64,000 nucleotides of DNA from Zanthoxylum bungeanum (lineage: Eukaryota > Streptophyta > Magnoliopsida > Sapindales > Rutaceae). Position numbers and translations under genes: made by a program. Below, one piece after another: positions 37,428 to 49,609 of the stretch (position 1 is the stretch's first letter; each line of letters begins with the position of its first letter). The stretch is taken from assembly GCA_019454045.1 (NCBI GenBank), contig SKCR01049658.1, positions 62,001 to 126,000 on the forward strand, written 5' to 3'. Below the pieces are notes generated by a model. It ran no database searches. It was given only the letters and a program-made list of their open reading frames with translations, and was not told the origin of the DNA.

Positions 37428-37639
37428 CATACACTATTCCAGCCCCAGGCCTTGCATGTGACATCTGATACTGGATCACAATACGCAATACTACGTATTC
37501 TACACTTGACATAGATTATATATTCCAGTAAGAATATTTCTGGAGAATTGGGTAGCCACGGAGCTTTGCTAGAAGCCAACCATGTCTTGTAAATCAGTAA
37601 GCACATGGTACGAGGTACTCACTTTTTCGGATAGTCCGC
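37428..37639 (+). repeat. LTR F (copia family), right part, truncated
   Basis: It continues LTR F after element E (CATACACTATTCCAGCCCC, as at 14209). It breaks off at GGATAGTCCG, about 970 bp into the LTR, and joins gypsy integrase sequence at about 37639. The rest of F and the RT-integrase interval of G were deleted together. Confidence 0.85.
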
Positions 37640-38216
37640 TATAAAAATCATACAGTGTGGATTTTATTGGCCCACATTTTTAAAGAAACCCATGCTTTTT
37701 ATAAAACTTGGGAAAATTGATAAAAGTTGGGATCCATTTCAAAAATAAACATGATGCCTTTAAATCCCATCATTGTTATCAAAATCTTTGATTGTTAGTC
37801 CATTTCCACCGTCGTTTGGATTTTTATATATTTTAGTTGCTATCGATTATGTCTCAAAATGGATTCACGTGATTACTTGTAGAAATATTGATCACAAATT
37901 TGTGATTAAAATTTTAATAGAAAATATTTTAAGTCGATTTGGAATCCCTCATGCCATTATAAGTGATATAGGTAAACACTTTTGTAACAGGTCTTTTGAG
38001 TTATTAGTGAAAAGTATGGAGTTACACATAAAGTTCCTACCTCTTTCACATTCAGACAAATGGTCAAGTTGAACTAGCAAATGGGGAAATCAAACAAATT
38101 TTTGGAAAAAATGGTCAACTTAAATTGCAAAGATTGGTCCATTCGACTGAATGATATATTTTGGGCATACTGAACAACTTTAAGAAACCTTTGATCTCTT
38201 CGACTGAGTGATGCAT
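37639..38216 (+). pseudogene. Element G: Athila-type gypsy integrase, broken
   Basis: It opens with the WPTxFKxxHAF block before the core. The frame 37773-38072 has FGFLYILVAIDYVSKW with the first catalytic Asp. ISDIGKHFCNR follows with the second Asp (Arg of the usual ISDRG replaced by Ile). After a frameshift comes NGQVELANGEIKQIF with the catalytic Glu. A 57-bp segment encoding RLNDIFWAY is duplicated in tandem (38142 and 38199). It belongs with the RT at 15345-16046. RNase H and the zinc domain are missing. Confidence 0.85.
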
Positions 38217-39622
38217 TTTGGGCATACTCCACCAGTGGCAGGATACTGCCGACATAAGATAAGATTAACCTATCTTTATAATCCTCGTGAATTTTTAAAA
38301 AAATAGACATGACGCGTCCTAAAACTAGACAACCTGGATCAAAGTCTAGCATTAAACAACCTAATTAGAACATCCCACAGATCATAAGGCCTCAGGCCTA
38401 CTCATAACACATCAAAATCAAAACAAACACTCAATGGCTCTGTGCCTACAACATCATATCTCATATAATCTAACTAAATAATACAATTTTACTATTATAA
38501 ATCTCATATAACTAACAATGTGACATTGCAAAATAATATCTGTCATCCAACATTATCTCTGTCAAAAGTAGAGTCTACGGTAAAAAATAAAAATAAAACC
38601 CGCAATAACGAACAAGCTGAGGGAAGGATAAGTCTTGTGGACTCAATGAGTAGGTACCAAAAGAAAGCAAACCATAAGAAAAATCTAAAATAAATTTATA
38701 ACTAATTTTCATGCATGTGTCATCAAAAACATATCAGGAGTTCAACGTCCAAGTCGCATGCATAGACTGAGCGAGGAACGAACGATCTATTGTCGAAAAG
38801 GTAGCGGGTTAATCCATTTCTGATGGACGAGACCCTAAACAAGCATCCCGATGGAAACATGATGATAAATTTTAAAGAAAATATAAAAACTTACAACGAG
38901 CATATGACGGAAACATATCATCAATCAACCATATCAATGGAACATATCGATAATCAACAAATCGTTAAAATATTTAACAAGCTCTGAGACAGAAATATTT
39001 AATCATATGCATATTCATTATCAAATAAAACTCGATCAAATCATAACTTTAAAAATTTAAAACTTTAAAACTTAAACAAAGAAAACATAATGTGAGTAAT
39101 CTACTCAAATTGACGAGTTACGAAAATTACTGAGAGGTGGGCGGTTGATCAAGCTGTCGATCTGCAATAAGGTAAGAATATGTAAGATTCTAGACTTGAT
39201 TTCTTAAAGTAAAGAAAATGCAACGTGAATTAAATGTATTTCAATAATGCTATCTATCATTTACTCTAAGACTATTGGGGTTTCAAAATACCTATTGTCT
39301 TTATTAAGAAATTTTTCTCATAAATGAGAGGCGAACGACTAACGGCCATTTACTTATCTTTCCAAGGCTCATGATATTAGTTCTTTATTGATAATAGAAT
39401 ACTATTAAAAATTTAATTTACCGAAATTAAAACCAACCATACTTTATGCTCACATCATTTCTGGGCAAAATCTGCCCTCCTCTGCTCACTACACTTCTTG
39501 GCAGTTTGCTACTTCTTGGTTCACGGTACAACCCTCTTTTTCTTTCCTTTAACTGCTTACACACTCTAACCTTAAACTTTACTATCAACCACTTCACTAT
39601 TATCCAACATCATCATACCCGT
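38217..39622. other. Unassigned non-coding stretch
   Basis: This is 1.4 kb between the integrase of G and LTR K, AT-rich, without a supported gene. Read on the minus strand it looks like non-coding retrotransposon sequence, but I could not match it to another part of the window or to a named family. Confidence 0.4.
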
Positions 39623-42600
39623 TCTAGGCACTTTATTTTTGCATAAAGCCCAATGATGAGCCTCGTGTGGAGGCACTACCCGATAAATTGAGGAAGCCGT
39701 GGGAAATGGACGTCAGAAGGGAAAATTTGGAAATTAATACATTATCAAATTTAATTCATTTGTTTAGCCTTGAGCTTGCTTGATTGATCTCGGTTTTAAA
39801 TGTTAGCCTCAGCCTAAAACCCACACACCCATCCAAAACCCATTCAACCCTTTTAAGCCCACACGCCCAAGCCCAATCCAAAACAATTTAATCACATATA
39901 ACATATGCCAAATCTCTCCAAATCCCCTTCCAAATTTAAAAATATTTTGAATCCAATCCCCACCAAAATTACAAAAATTCTTTCCCTAAATAACTTAAAA
40001 AAATATTTTTTTTTACATGATGTATTTCCTTACAAGACAAAACCCTAAGCATAACCCTAACCCTAGCACACAATTATATAAAAACATAACCTAACCAAAC
40101 CCTAAGGGCTCTTTTTCCTCACTCACACGAAAACAACAAAAACCCTAAACGCTTTCTTGACGCCCTCTCTCTCTATCTCTTCACGCCTGCGGCAGAAATC
40201 AAAACATAAAAACCCCTAATAGCTCTCCCCTCTTTGGACTCTCGACACACACACCAATAGCAGCCAAACCTTAAATCTCTCTTCTCTTGGTAAACATAAA
40301 AAAACCTAAACACTCTCTCGCCTCTCTTCTAGCTCTTTCTTTTCTCTCTCACTTGGACACACTCGACTGAAACACTAAACAAACCAGAAACCCTAATAGC
40401 CCATCTATTCTCTCTTCCATCTTCAAGGCTTCCACTCTCTTTCTTCTCTATCTCTTCACTCTCTCTACAAAAACACCACAAAAGAGCAAACCCTACTCTC
40501 GGAACCATACACCGAATTCACGCACATGGTCACCTCCTTCACGTACCACACACACAGAGCTTACACGTCAAAGCCAGCGGCACAATAAGCCATCGACCAA
40601 GCAACAAACCCTTACTCTCATTCTTCCCTCACATCACTGTCTCATTCAGACCGCACAAAGACCACTTACGAAGAAACCATTCACATAAACAAACAACCAC
40701 ATCACCGACCAGAAAATCCCCACCGACTAAAAGACAATAAGCCAAACCAACAAAGCAGCCCCACCCCTTAGCATCGAACAAAACAAAAACATACACCTTG
40801 CCAATCAAAACAAAGCAACAACAACCCATTTCTTCCACTTATTCAGCCATCAACAAAAGTAGTCCTCCACTGCGTAATCAAACACATAAAAATCATAAAA
40901 GCCGTGAGCAACACCAAAGAAATCGAAACCAAACAGTCCAAAAATAGCCTCTCTGACCACCGAAACACCCCTGAAAATAATCCAAAAATCAGCGTGAAAC
41001 TAGTCGAGAAAACAGTCCAAGCTAGTCCAAAAATCGAACTAAAAATCCACCGTAAAATAGCCCCTGAAAACAGTGATAAAATCAGAGAAAATAGCTGCCC
41101 AAAGTAGCAGAAATGGTAAAGCTTTCAAAATAAAAAAATAGCGGAGCATTAACCTTTCCGGCGACGGCATAACTCACTTCCAAGAAGCAAATTAAAAGGT
41201 AAGACCTGAGGGCACCTTTTACTATTATTTATTTATCTTTTTAGTTATTCATTGTTTTTCACTCGCATGCATCATTATGTTTCACGTCTATTTTTATTTA
41301 TATTGGGTTAATGATTACGCGCTATCTCGTATTATATATCAGATATAAATCCAAACATAAATTTTATAGCCGAATCTGAATGGACGGTAGTGCGGTCTGT
41401 ACTTGGGATACAACTCCATGTACCGCTTGAGAAACTTTCATACACGTGTTTCATTTTTGTTATTTAATTTTTGTGTTCGTTTATCATTTGTGCTTATAAT
41501 TTTGTTATTTACCTTCTGTATATTATTTCATTTATTTATTTATGTATTGTTATTTAGTGCGTATAGGCTAATTATATCAAATTAAAGGTTTCCCATTTGA
41601 GAAAAATGACTGAGGGTAGCCTTTACTATGATATTTTACCGCGCCAGATGAAGTACGCCTGGTTGGATGTGAAATACATCCAATCGGGCATACGAGGTCC
41701 CATATAGATATCAGCCAAGTTTCTTGGTCGCATCTCTTTTATTATTTCATTATTTACTTTTTATATGTTATTTCATTTATTTATTTATGCATTGTTATTT
41801 AGTGCGCATGGACTAATTATGTCGGATTAAAGGTCCCATATTTGAGGGAAATGCCTAAGGGTAGCCTTTACCACAATATTTTACCGTGTCGGACAAGGTA
41901 CGCTTGATTGGATGTGAAATATGTCCAATCAGGCATATGAGGTCCTATATAGATGCTGGCCAAGTCTCCTGGTCATATATATATTTTTATTATTCCGTTA
42001 TTTACTTTCTGTATGTGATTTCCTTTATTTATCTATGCATCATTATTTAGTGCGCATGGGCTAATTGCGACGGATTAAAGGTCCCCCATTTGAGGGAAAT
42101 GCTTGAGGGCAGCCTTTACCACGATATTTCACTATGCCAGATGAGGTACACTTGGTTGGATGTGAAATAGGTCCAATCGGGTATATGAGATCCCATATAG
42201 ATGTTGGCCAAGTTTCTTGGTCGCATCTCTTTTCTTTTATTTCTATTATTCACCATTTTGTTGTTGTTTGTTATTTTTTATCTATCGCTTCGCATTCATG
42301 CTATTAATTATCTTCATTTATTTTGTCGCATCACTTCACTTTTATTTCCAAGATTGCATTGATGTTTGAGCGTGTTATCCCTTGTGGTATATCAGATGGA
42401 AACCCAGACGTAAATTCCGTAGCCAAATCCTAATGGACGGTAGTGTGGTCTGTAGTTAGGACACAACACCACGTACCACTCGGGAAATACTTGTATGTGC
42501 ATGACTAACCCTCCTTTTATTTGCTATTCACTTATTAATGCTTTTTCCTGATTTTGACTGTTCATTATAATTTTCATTATCACATTTCTTAATGTAATAT

Positions 42601-42912
42601 GCTTCCACTGTTTCTATTAATATTTATGGGTATGCAAATACATATGTTTATTTGAATTATCTTGCATTGGATGCATAAGACTTGGTTATATTATTGCTTA
42701 AACTCGTTCATCACAATTGACATAAGTAAGAGACCATTCCGAACCAAACGATTTGAGGTCTTCCCTTGCGAAGGGGTGACTGCGGCCTTAAATCATTTCC
42801 GAGTTCACACTGGGTGGCGACTTTTTAATTCTCCGGTTTAGTCCCCCTACGGGCTATTCCGTACTCCCAACGGGCGACGGGCCCTGACATCATCGCCCCA
42901 TCTCTGTTCACA
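39623..42912 (+). repeat. LTR K: 5' LTR of a Tat/Ogre-like gypsy element
   Basis: Similarity to LTR D starts at TAGGCACTTTATTTTTGCAT (39627) and to D and 1-218 continues to the end. It holds a C-rich, stop-poor R region (40140-41100). That is followed by GGTAAGACCTGAGGGCACC (41200-41218), which is also in D. Three tandem repeats and a duplicated module enlarge it to about 3.3 kb against about 1.95 kb for D. It is followed by a primer-binding site, so it is a 5' LTR. The exact 5' end is uncertain by a few bases. Confidence 0.75.
41325..42510 (+). repeat. Three ~246-bp tandem repeats between two copies of a 130-bp module in LTR K
   Basis: The repeat block ATTAAAGGT recurs at 41581, 41826 and 42074 (periods 245 and 248). 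Units share GGAAATGC..AGGG.AGCCTTTACCA, TTGGATGTGAAATA and TTGGCCAAGTTTCTTGGTCGC. The array is bracketed by two copies of the module with AATGGACGGTAGTG.GGTCTGTA (41378 and 42433). LTR D has this module once (about 29985-30120) and none of the 246-bp units. Confidence 0.88.
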
Positions 42913-42917
42913 TAGTC

Positions 42918-42934
42918 TGGCAACTCCACTGGGA
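42918..42934 (+). other. Primer-binding site of element K
   Basis: TGGCAACTCCACTGGGA follows the LTR end after a short spacer. A TGGCGACTCC-type site is characteristic of Tat/Ogre elements. I do not assign the tRNA. Confidence 0.65.
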
Positions 42935-43919
42935 TAGAGAATCGGCTCCGAAATAATGTCTTGTAATATCTGTGGTTTTTGCTTTAGTTAACCTTGTCTC
43001 ATATATTTTGCATACCTTTTTTTTACCTTGATGGCGCCATGTATTGTGAAGTCGCTTTAACTCGAAGCTGCTGATCGTTATGTGGCATCATCACTCATTA
43101 GCACGTACCTTAGGGTATAAAAAAAGTACGCTCAGTTGGTCGCTCCAACCAGGGAGACCTAGTTGTGGGCAACCCTTCACCGATGAGAGCCTTTATCCGT
43201 ACCCTTGTGAGCCCACATATGAACTATAGTTATATGACATATAGAAGCTACCCCATATGCTTGTGTTTTGGGACCATCATTATTTGGATTCATTTGGACT
43301 TCTCAATCATAAGATACAAACTTGTTGGGCCATTTAAATTGGGACGAGTTTGTTTTTTATAATGATTGGGCCAAAAACTTTCAAAATGACGATGGGCTAC
43401 TTTGTGTTTGGGCCCCATATCATTCGAAGTTGTTTAGCCACCTTATCGCAAAAGTGTAAATCTGTTGGGCCTTTTTCAACTGGGACAAGTTTGCACTTCG
43501 GGATAACATGATTGAATACTTTAAAATGATAATGGGCCAACTTATATAGAAACCTTGATGGGCTTAGAAAATCCAATCATAATCCAAATATGCTAGAAGC
43601 ATGAGTTCGATACCCACACTGGCTTTCATCCAGGAAGGATATGCCTTGTTACGGCATATTTGTATACTTTTGGATATCTCCACGTCCATCCTCATGACCG
43701 TTGTTGCTGAAAGCCAATTCATCGTTTCTAGACAATGGCACGATCCCTATAATAGGCTTTTGTAAACGGGCAGTCTTTGTCTTTTACTGATGGAATAGGA
43801 ATGAAGTGACCAAGGTTCACTTTTATAGCGTAGGAGAGAAAAATTTTATGTACCCCACATTGGTACATAAAATTAGCCATACCTAGGACAGAAATGGACT
43901 TACCACGAGTGTAGGAGGA
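42935..43919 (+). other. Leader of element K, first part
   Basis: Non-coding sequence after the primer site, with no gene I can support. It ends at GGAGGAATAAG, where element M is inserted, and continues at 51721. Confidence 0.6.
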
Positions 43920-43924
43920 ATAAG

Positions 43925-46019
43925 TGTTAGACAAAATGACCCATAGCGTCACTATTTGCACAGATCATTGTGTTGTTGTAGCAAATTAACTATGTGACAA
44001 GGAAATTGCACTCTCATCATTTGTGATTAGATCGCCATAGATATATAAATGAAGAGAGGTCCACATGATTAGTTCCTGGACTGAGAATGATATGAGACAG
44101 TATCAGTCCCCGAAGGATTAATCATTAAATATCCCTAGCCGGAGTATTATCGAGACTGGACATCGATAATACGGAATAGGCTAGTATTGCACTTGTGTGT
44201 GTTGTGAGGGCACAACGACATAGTTCTCATATATATAAGTATTGGATACTTATGCAAGTGCGATAGGAGGTCGTGTTTCACCGATGGTACGGGAAACAGC
44301 TTCGCTCTGGATAAACCCTTCGGAATCCCATTGGTATTATGACTATGTGTCTATGGGAGGCCGAAATCAAGGTAGGTGTGTATAGTCTTAACCTGAGACT
44401 TACATCGCTAGTACTTACGATAATCGGTAGACTTTGGTCTTGGTGGTACAGGGCTTTAACCGGTTCTGTGTACACCACTTCTGGGTTTATCAGAGAGTCG
44501 TAGTGTATTGGGTGTGATGTCAAGACGGAAGTATCACTTCAGTCATATTGGAGATGATGTCACGCATGATACGGTATTAGTGCTCTTAAGTGATGCGTAT
44601 CCAATCGTAATATTATGACCAGGTCATGAATATCCGATTATAGAGACTAGTTACCAGACATCCGACATGTGCTTCGAACGGGGCAGACACTTATCCAGCC
44701 CCAGCCCTAGCACGTGACTATCCGATACTGGGCCGATACACACAATACAATGGTATACTACGCTTGATACAGATCTTTATATTCTTAAATGGATATGTCC
44801 GGAGAATTGGGTAGACTTGGTGCTTTGCTAGGAGTCGACCTTGTCTCGTAAATCGGTAGAACGTAGTACTTGGTACATACGTGATTCGGATACTCCGACG
44901 ACCGTATTTACTGCCAACTTATCCGGGGATCTCATGGGTCGCTTCCCGATAATCCACCGATGACGCATAACTCGCACTCTTGAATAATCTGGGATTATAT
45001 AGAAGAGAGAGAAAATTAATCTAGGATTAATTACGGAGATATTTTATCTAGGATAAAATATCGTCTTGAGAGAGATAACGATTAATTTGGAATTAATTGG
45101 TAAATTAATATATTCGATATATTCAACGAAATTAGATTTCGACGTGGAATTAAAATTAGATTTTAATTCGAGGGAACAAATTATTTTAGAATTAATTCGT
45201 TAGCGACGTGAATAGTGAATTCGCTAGGCGTAATCATTTAATTACGACGCGACGGAAAAATTGTTAGTTTAGAATTAACGAACCCGAGCCCGAGTGTGAT
45301 TGCGAGCGCATTCGTATTTTGAATTCGAGTGCGGCAACGCAAGTCACATCAAGCGTCAAATCAATCATCACATCAAGCGTCAAATCAAAAGTCACTTTGA
45401 GTGATTGATTGATTGATTGATTGATTGATGGATTGACTTGCATCACATCACTTTATTAAAGTGTCATGTGAATAGTTGATGTAAGTTGGTGTAATAGTGT
45501 TTGGAGGGAAAAGCATTTACTTTTGGTTTTAAATAATCAATTGTAATTGTTTTAATATATTTTGTATTTGAAAATATATAAAGGCTTTTTGGAAAAGCTT
45601 AACCAACTAATACACCATTTTTCTTCTCTATCATTTCTCTCCAATACCTCACGCCCAAAACAAAATATGGAGTGTTTTTCTAACCAGAAATGGCGTGACA
45701 AATGGGAAGCCAAGAGTGGATTTTTATGGTAAACATTCAAGTGCTAGCACACTTACGAGTCTTGCGAATGTGGTAGGGAGGTTCGCCAATGAGCCGGGAT
45801 CCGTTAGACGAGGCTTGGAGCTCCGTTTCGCAGTTCAAAATCTGAAAATGGAAGGCAGTGGACTGCTGCAGTGGGCGCCAAAACAGTGGGCTTTTTGTGG
45901 CTTCATTCGTCTTCAAATCGACTCAACCAACCGATGTAAGTATTCCGCTATCTTCGTTGGTGTGTTCACACATTGTTTTAATTTCTTGTTTGATCTTGGG
46001 ACCTAGATAATAACCAACA
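43925..46019 (+). repeat. 5' LTR of element M
   Basis: This 2095-bp LTR runs from TGTTAGACAAAATGACC to GATAATAACCAACA. U3 holds two copies of CACATCAAGCGTCAAATCA (45345-45387) and a (GATT)n run (45403-45430). A TATA box TATATAAAG lies at 45575-45583. Confidence 0.94.
45575..45583 (+). promoter_or_regulatory. TATA box in the 5' LTR of M
   Basis: TATATAAAG matches a plant TATA box. It lies about 440 bp before the LTR end, so transcription would start near 45607, leaving about 410 bp of R-U5. The same box is in the 3' LTR at 51271 and, reversed, in both LTRs of A. Confidence 0.65.
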
Positions 46020-46020
46020 A

Positions 46021-46038
46021 TGGCATCAAGAGCTTAGG
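46021..46038 (+). other. Primer-binding site of element M
   Basis: TGGCATCAAGAGCTTAGG starts one base after the 5' LTR. Confidence 0.8.
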
Positions 46039-47602
46039 TTCAAGCATGAAAAATGTAGGGCTTAAAATTGGGTATTTTGGATTTGAGCATGATTTTATGA
46101 AATTGGATGATTGAGCATGTTTAAATGTTATTGTATTGAAGATTGATTTGATCAATTTCAAGAAAATGTGTTTGGAACAATATTCCCCAATTGATGGTGT
46201 TGGCCGAATATGTATGGTGTTGGAATTCTTGGAATTTTTCATTATTAATTCATGGATGAGTTGTAATGAAGTAGGATGATGTTGATTTGAGATTGAATTG
46301 GATTAATTTTGAATTGAACAAAAACCCCTAATACCTTCACCTTGGCCGAATCTACATTGCCCTATAATGTCTTGGATTTTGATTTTTTGGACATTGGATG
46401 TTTATGAAATCATTCGGGAAGTTAATTCGATGTCGATTGTGGAATTAATTGGATTGAATTCAAATCGGACAAAAATGCATCCCTTGGCCGAGACTAAAGA
46501 AGCATGTATATGGGTTTGATTTTTCCATTTGTGTGTTGGACATATGATAATGAATTGAGTATGATTAATTGGACTAATTTGATGTTTTGGAAATGTTGAT
46601 TTAGGTGATTAATCATATTATACACTTTAGGTAATTAAATTGCTAAATTGGATTTATGTAATTTAATTATTTGAGGCCTTAAAATTGGATTTGGGCTATT
46701 AAAGTTGTTATTGGGCTTTGTTGTACAAAGTTGGGTTTAAGCCAAATGGATTGGATCCAATTGGGCCCAAAACCACTTCCGTTGAGCCCAAATGCGACTT
46801 AATGAACCTTTAAAGTTTAATTGGGCCTAATGGGCCAAGATTGATTTATGGGCTTATGGGGTAAATCCCGGATTGGACTTTGGTTATCGGTTTAACCCGA
46901 GTTGACCAAAAGTCCACGCCTTAACAAATCAATTAAAAGCCCATTGGACTTTAATTGAATTGACGTTGGACGTTAATCGGTCTTTGAGACGCGTTACGAT
47001 TAAATTTGGAATTTAAATCGTAAAAGGTTTATTAATAAAGTGTAATGTTTAATTTGGAATTGAATAGTGAATTAGTATTAAGTACATGTTAAATTAGATT
47101 TAATAATGTAGTTTAATTTAATTCACGAATTCGTACTTCAAGTACTTATTCGCAAAAACGAGTTTGACTCGAACAAAATCAAATCGTTGTTTGAACATTG
47201 GATGATCACTTAATTATCAGATTATTTAATTTGATTAGATTGATTGATAGCATGCTTATGTGTGTGAATACGTGGTTGTGTTGAATGAATAATGTATATC
47301 GGATGGATATTAGATGGGTGGGCAATTTTAGAAATTGTTGTAATAAATTCGATTTATTAAATTGGACCTGCGTGTCCAGCCTTATCACCTTCATTCTCTT
47401 TGTATTCTCTTCTCACCTATTCCCCTCTATGTATATGAGGTTTCTTTAGAAGTGTAGTGTAACGCGTAGAAGTAATACTAGTGCTAGCATGAGTGAGAAA
47501 GGGAGAGATTTGATCTAGGATCAATGTGTAAAGTATCCATCCGCATATCATTATTATTTATTTTCATATGCGCTTTATTATGTATTTAGAATGCATGTTT
47601 AA
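46039..47602 (+). other. Leader of element M (first part only)
   Basis: Non-coding leader shared with E (17640-19040) and, reversed, with A and C. It breaks off at GCATGTTTAAG, just before the point where the conserved CTTGACTTTGG motif region would begin, and joins integrase sequence. Confidence 0.75.
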
Positions 47603-49597
47603 GCGGTAAGTTTCATACGTAAATGAAAGAGTACGATATTCTTTCATATGAGGACTCCTCCCGAGACAAGTCAGTTAGACGGTGTGTCCGAACTAAAATC
47701 GAATTTTGTTGGACATGATAAGGTTTATCACGAGTCGCTCTGAGCTACTGTTTCCTTCAATAGGATATGTATTATCAGTGCAAAACTTATTTAGAATAAG
47801 GTTCCATATAAATCTGTTTGACAGATATCATATAGGATATGAACAGGAAAGAAACGAGGTTTCTCATTCCTGATAATTTGGGTATGCCAGGCATAACATT
47901 TGGATGATACCAAACTAAAAGACCAAAATTGGATAAGTGCCAATATAGGTTATCCTAAGGGAAACCTTAAGTATAGTACTTGTAAATCTCACATGAGAAC
48001 AATTTGATTGTTGCTCACCATGCGGTTTTTCCTGAGAGGAATACCGATATGCAGTGGTCAGTGGGAGGATAGTGATACTCGATGAAAATCGGAGTAATAC
48101 TGTTCAAGGCACGAAGTCCTTAATGGAACACAAATAGTTCATCAATGATGAATCTGTACCACTAATCTTCGAATACACAAGAACTGAGTAGATCGGATAG
48201 AGTCAGAAAACAACCTAGGGTATGGGTTTCTAATCTAACATCATAAAGATGTCAATCTTATGAAGGTATACCAACCGACTACGTTTTGAGGAAGTGATAC
48301 GAGGTATCGACTCCCTATTATGGCAAAGTGCCATGAGTCCGAAATGGATTCCATGTATAACAACTATTTTGGATACTAGTTGTTGTACCACAAGGCATTG
48401 TGCCTATTGGTGCATTAAACGTCTTCAAGAAAGACATACATGGAAGGCAACATACCAACGTATAAAGCTGGGCTTTTGACAGAAAGGTATCGTTATCAAC
48501 ATTGTGTTAATAACGGTTCAACCTTTTACCTGTTGCCATGGTAAATCCATTTTGAAGATGCTTGAAGATAACTGTATATTTCATTTATGAAATGTGTCAG
48601 TTACAAATCAAAATCGCTTTCCTGAAAAAGAAACATTTTGGAGGATGTTTACAACATCCTGACGATTTTGTATAACCGACAAACAAGGTTTGCGGGTTAT
48701 TCGATCCATGTTTGGATTGAAGCAAGCATAAGGTTCTTGGAACTGACGTTTTGAAATAATCATAATGGTTTATGATTTGACTCAAAAAGAAATAATTCTT
48801 GTGTATATATCGAGGTCAGTAGGAGGGCACTGACAATGAAATTCCCATAAAGCTATTGTTGAAAGCTTGGCTTTCATAGATATTCTTTCAATAGAAATTC
48901 TCCGTAGAATTCTGGGGAGTAACAACCTTTATTCAAGGAATAAAGATCTACTGGGATAGATTTGGAGTTTGTTAACACTCTCTGGGAAATTGTACATTTG
49001 AAATGTACTTGTATTGGTGTCTCATACGCTTCGAGCATATGGAGTCACAATCGGGTCAATCCTAGTGATAGTCACTAAATTGAAATTAAGAACATCTTTT
49101 AGTATCTTAGAGAGAACTAAAGATGTGTCTTAAACTATGGAGAAGGAGAACTTGAAGTGACTGGGATCACTGCTGCAAGTTTCCAAACAATTAAATACTA
49201 CGGTACTATAAAGTTTGAATTACGGGACAGTGAGCAGGAAATCTTCCGAGCAAGATAACTGTTGCCGAATAAACAACAAATTCGGATTATTGCTGCAGCT
49301 GAGGCAGCAATAGAAGCCATTTGGGTCGAAAATAAATCTAATTAGATTAGATATAGTTCTTTTAGCAGCTGAGCTAGGCGTCAGCACATGCTAAGGAATT
49401 AAAGGTCTCATCGACGATCCAGATATATACTTCTATATCATCTGATTCGTTCGGATCATACATCGTGGCGATGTGATGATCGTGCAAATCGCATCAGATG
49501 ATAATCAAACAAATCCACTGACGAAATCCTTTCCTCAGCAATTTGAGTGAACCGTACATGGTTCGGGTGTGGGACACTTGAGTGACTGGCTATGTGC
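47603..49597 (+). pseudogene. Element M: 3' part of a decayed copia pol
   Basis: It begins inside integrase at the block equivalent to YLSNEFLDYLKEY in J. It continues through the GVSE and LLDMVRS blocks, the linker (VKLDEN-like, about 48070), RT (48290-49080) and RNase H (49230-49590). All frames are broken. Its sequence agrees with A, C and E against B and J, for example GGCATTGTGCCTATTGGTGC near 48392. It therefore belongs to the non-autonomous subfamily. Confidence 0.8.
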
Positions 49598-49609
49598 CAA
49601 GTGGGAGAT
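49598..49609 (+). other. Polypurine tract of element M
   Basis: CAAGTGGGAGAT-type tract directly precedes the 3' LTR. Confidence 0.85.

Noticed and set aside
45695..46006. 103-codon frame repeated at 51391-51702
   Set aside because: These are the two LTRs of element M. The frame lies in R-U5 and crosses the LTR end region, and it is not open in A, C or E.
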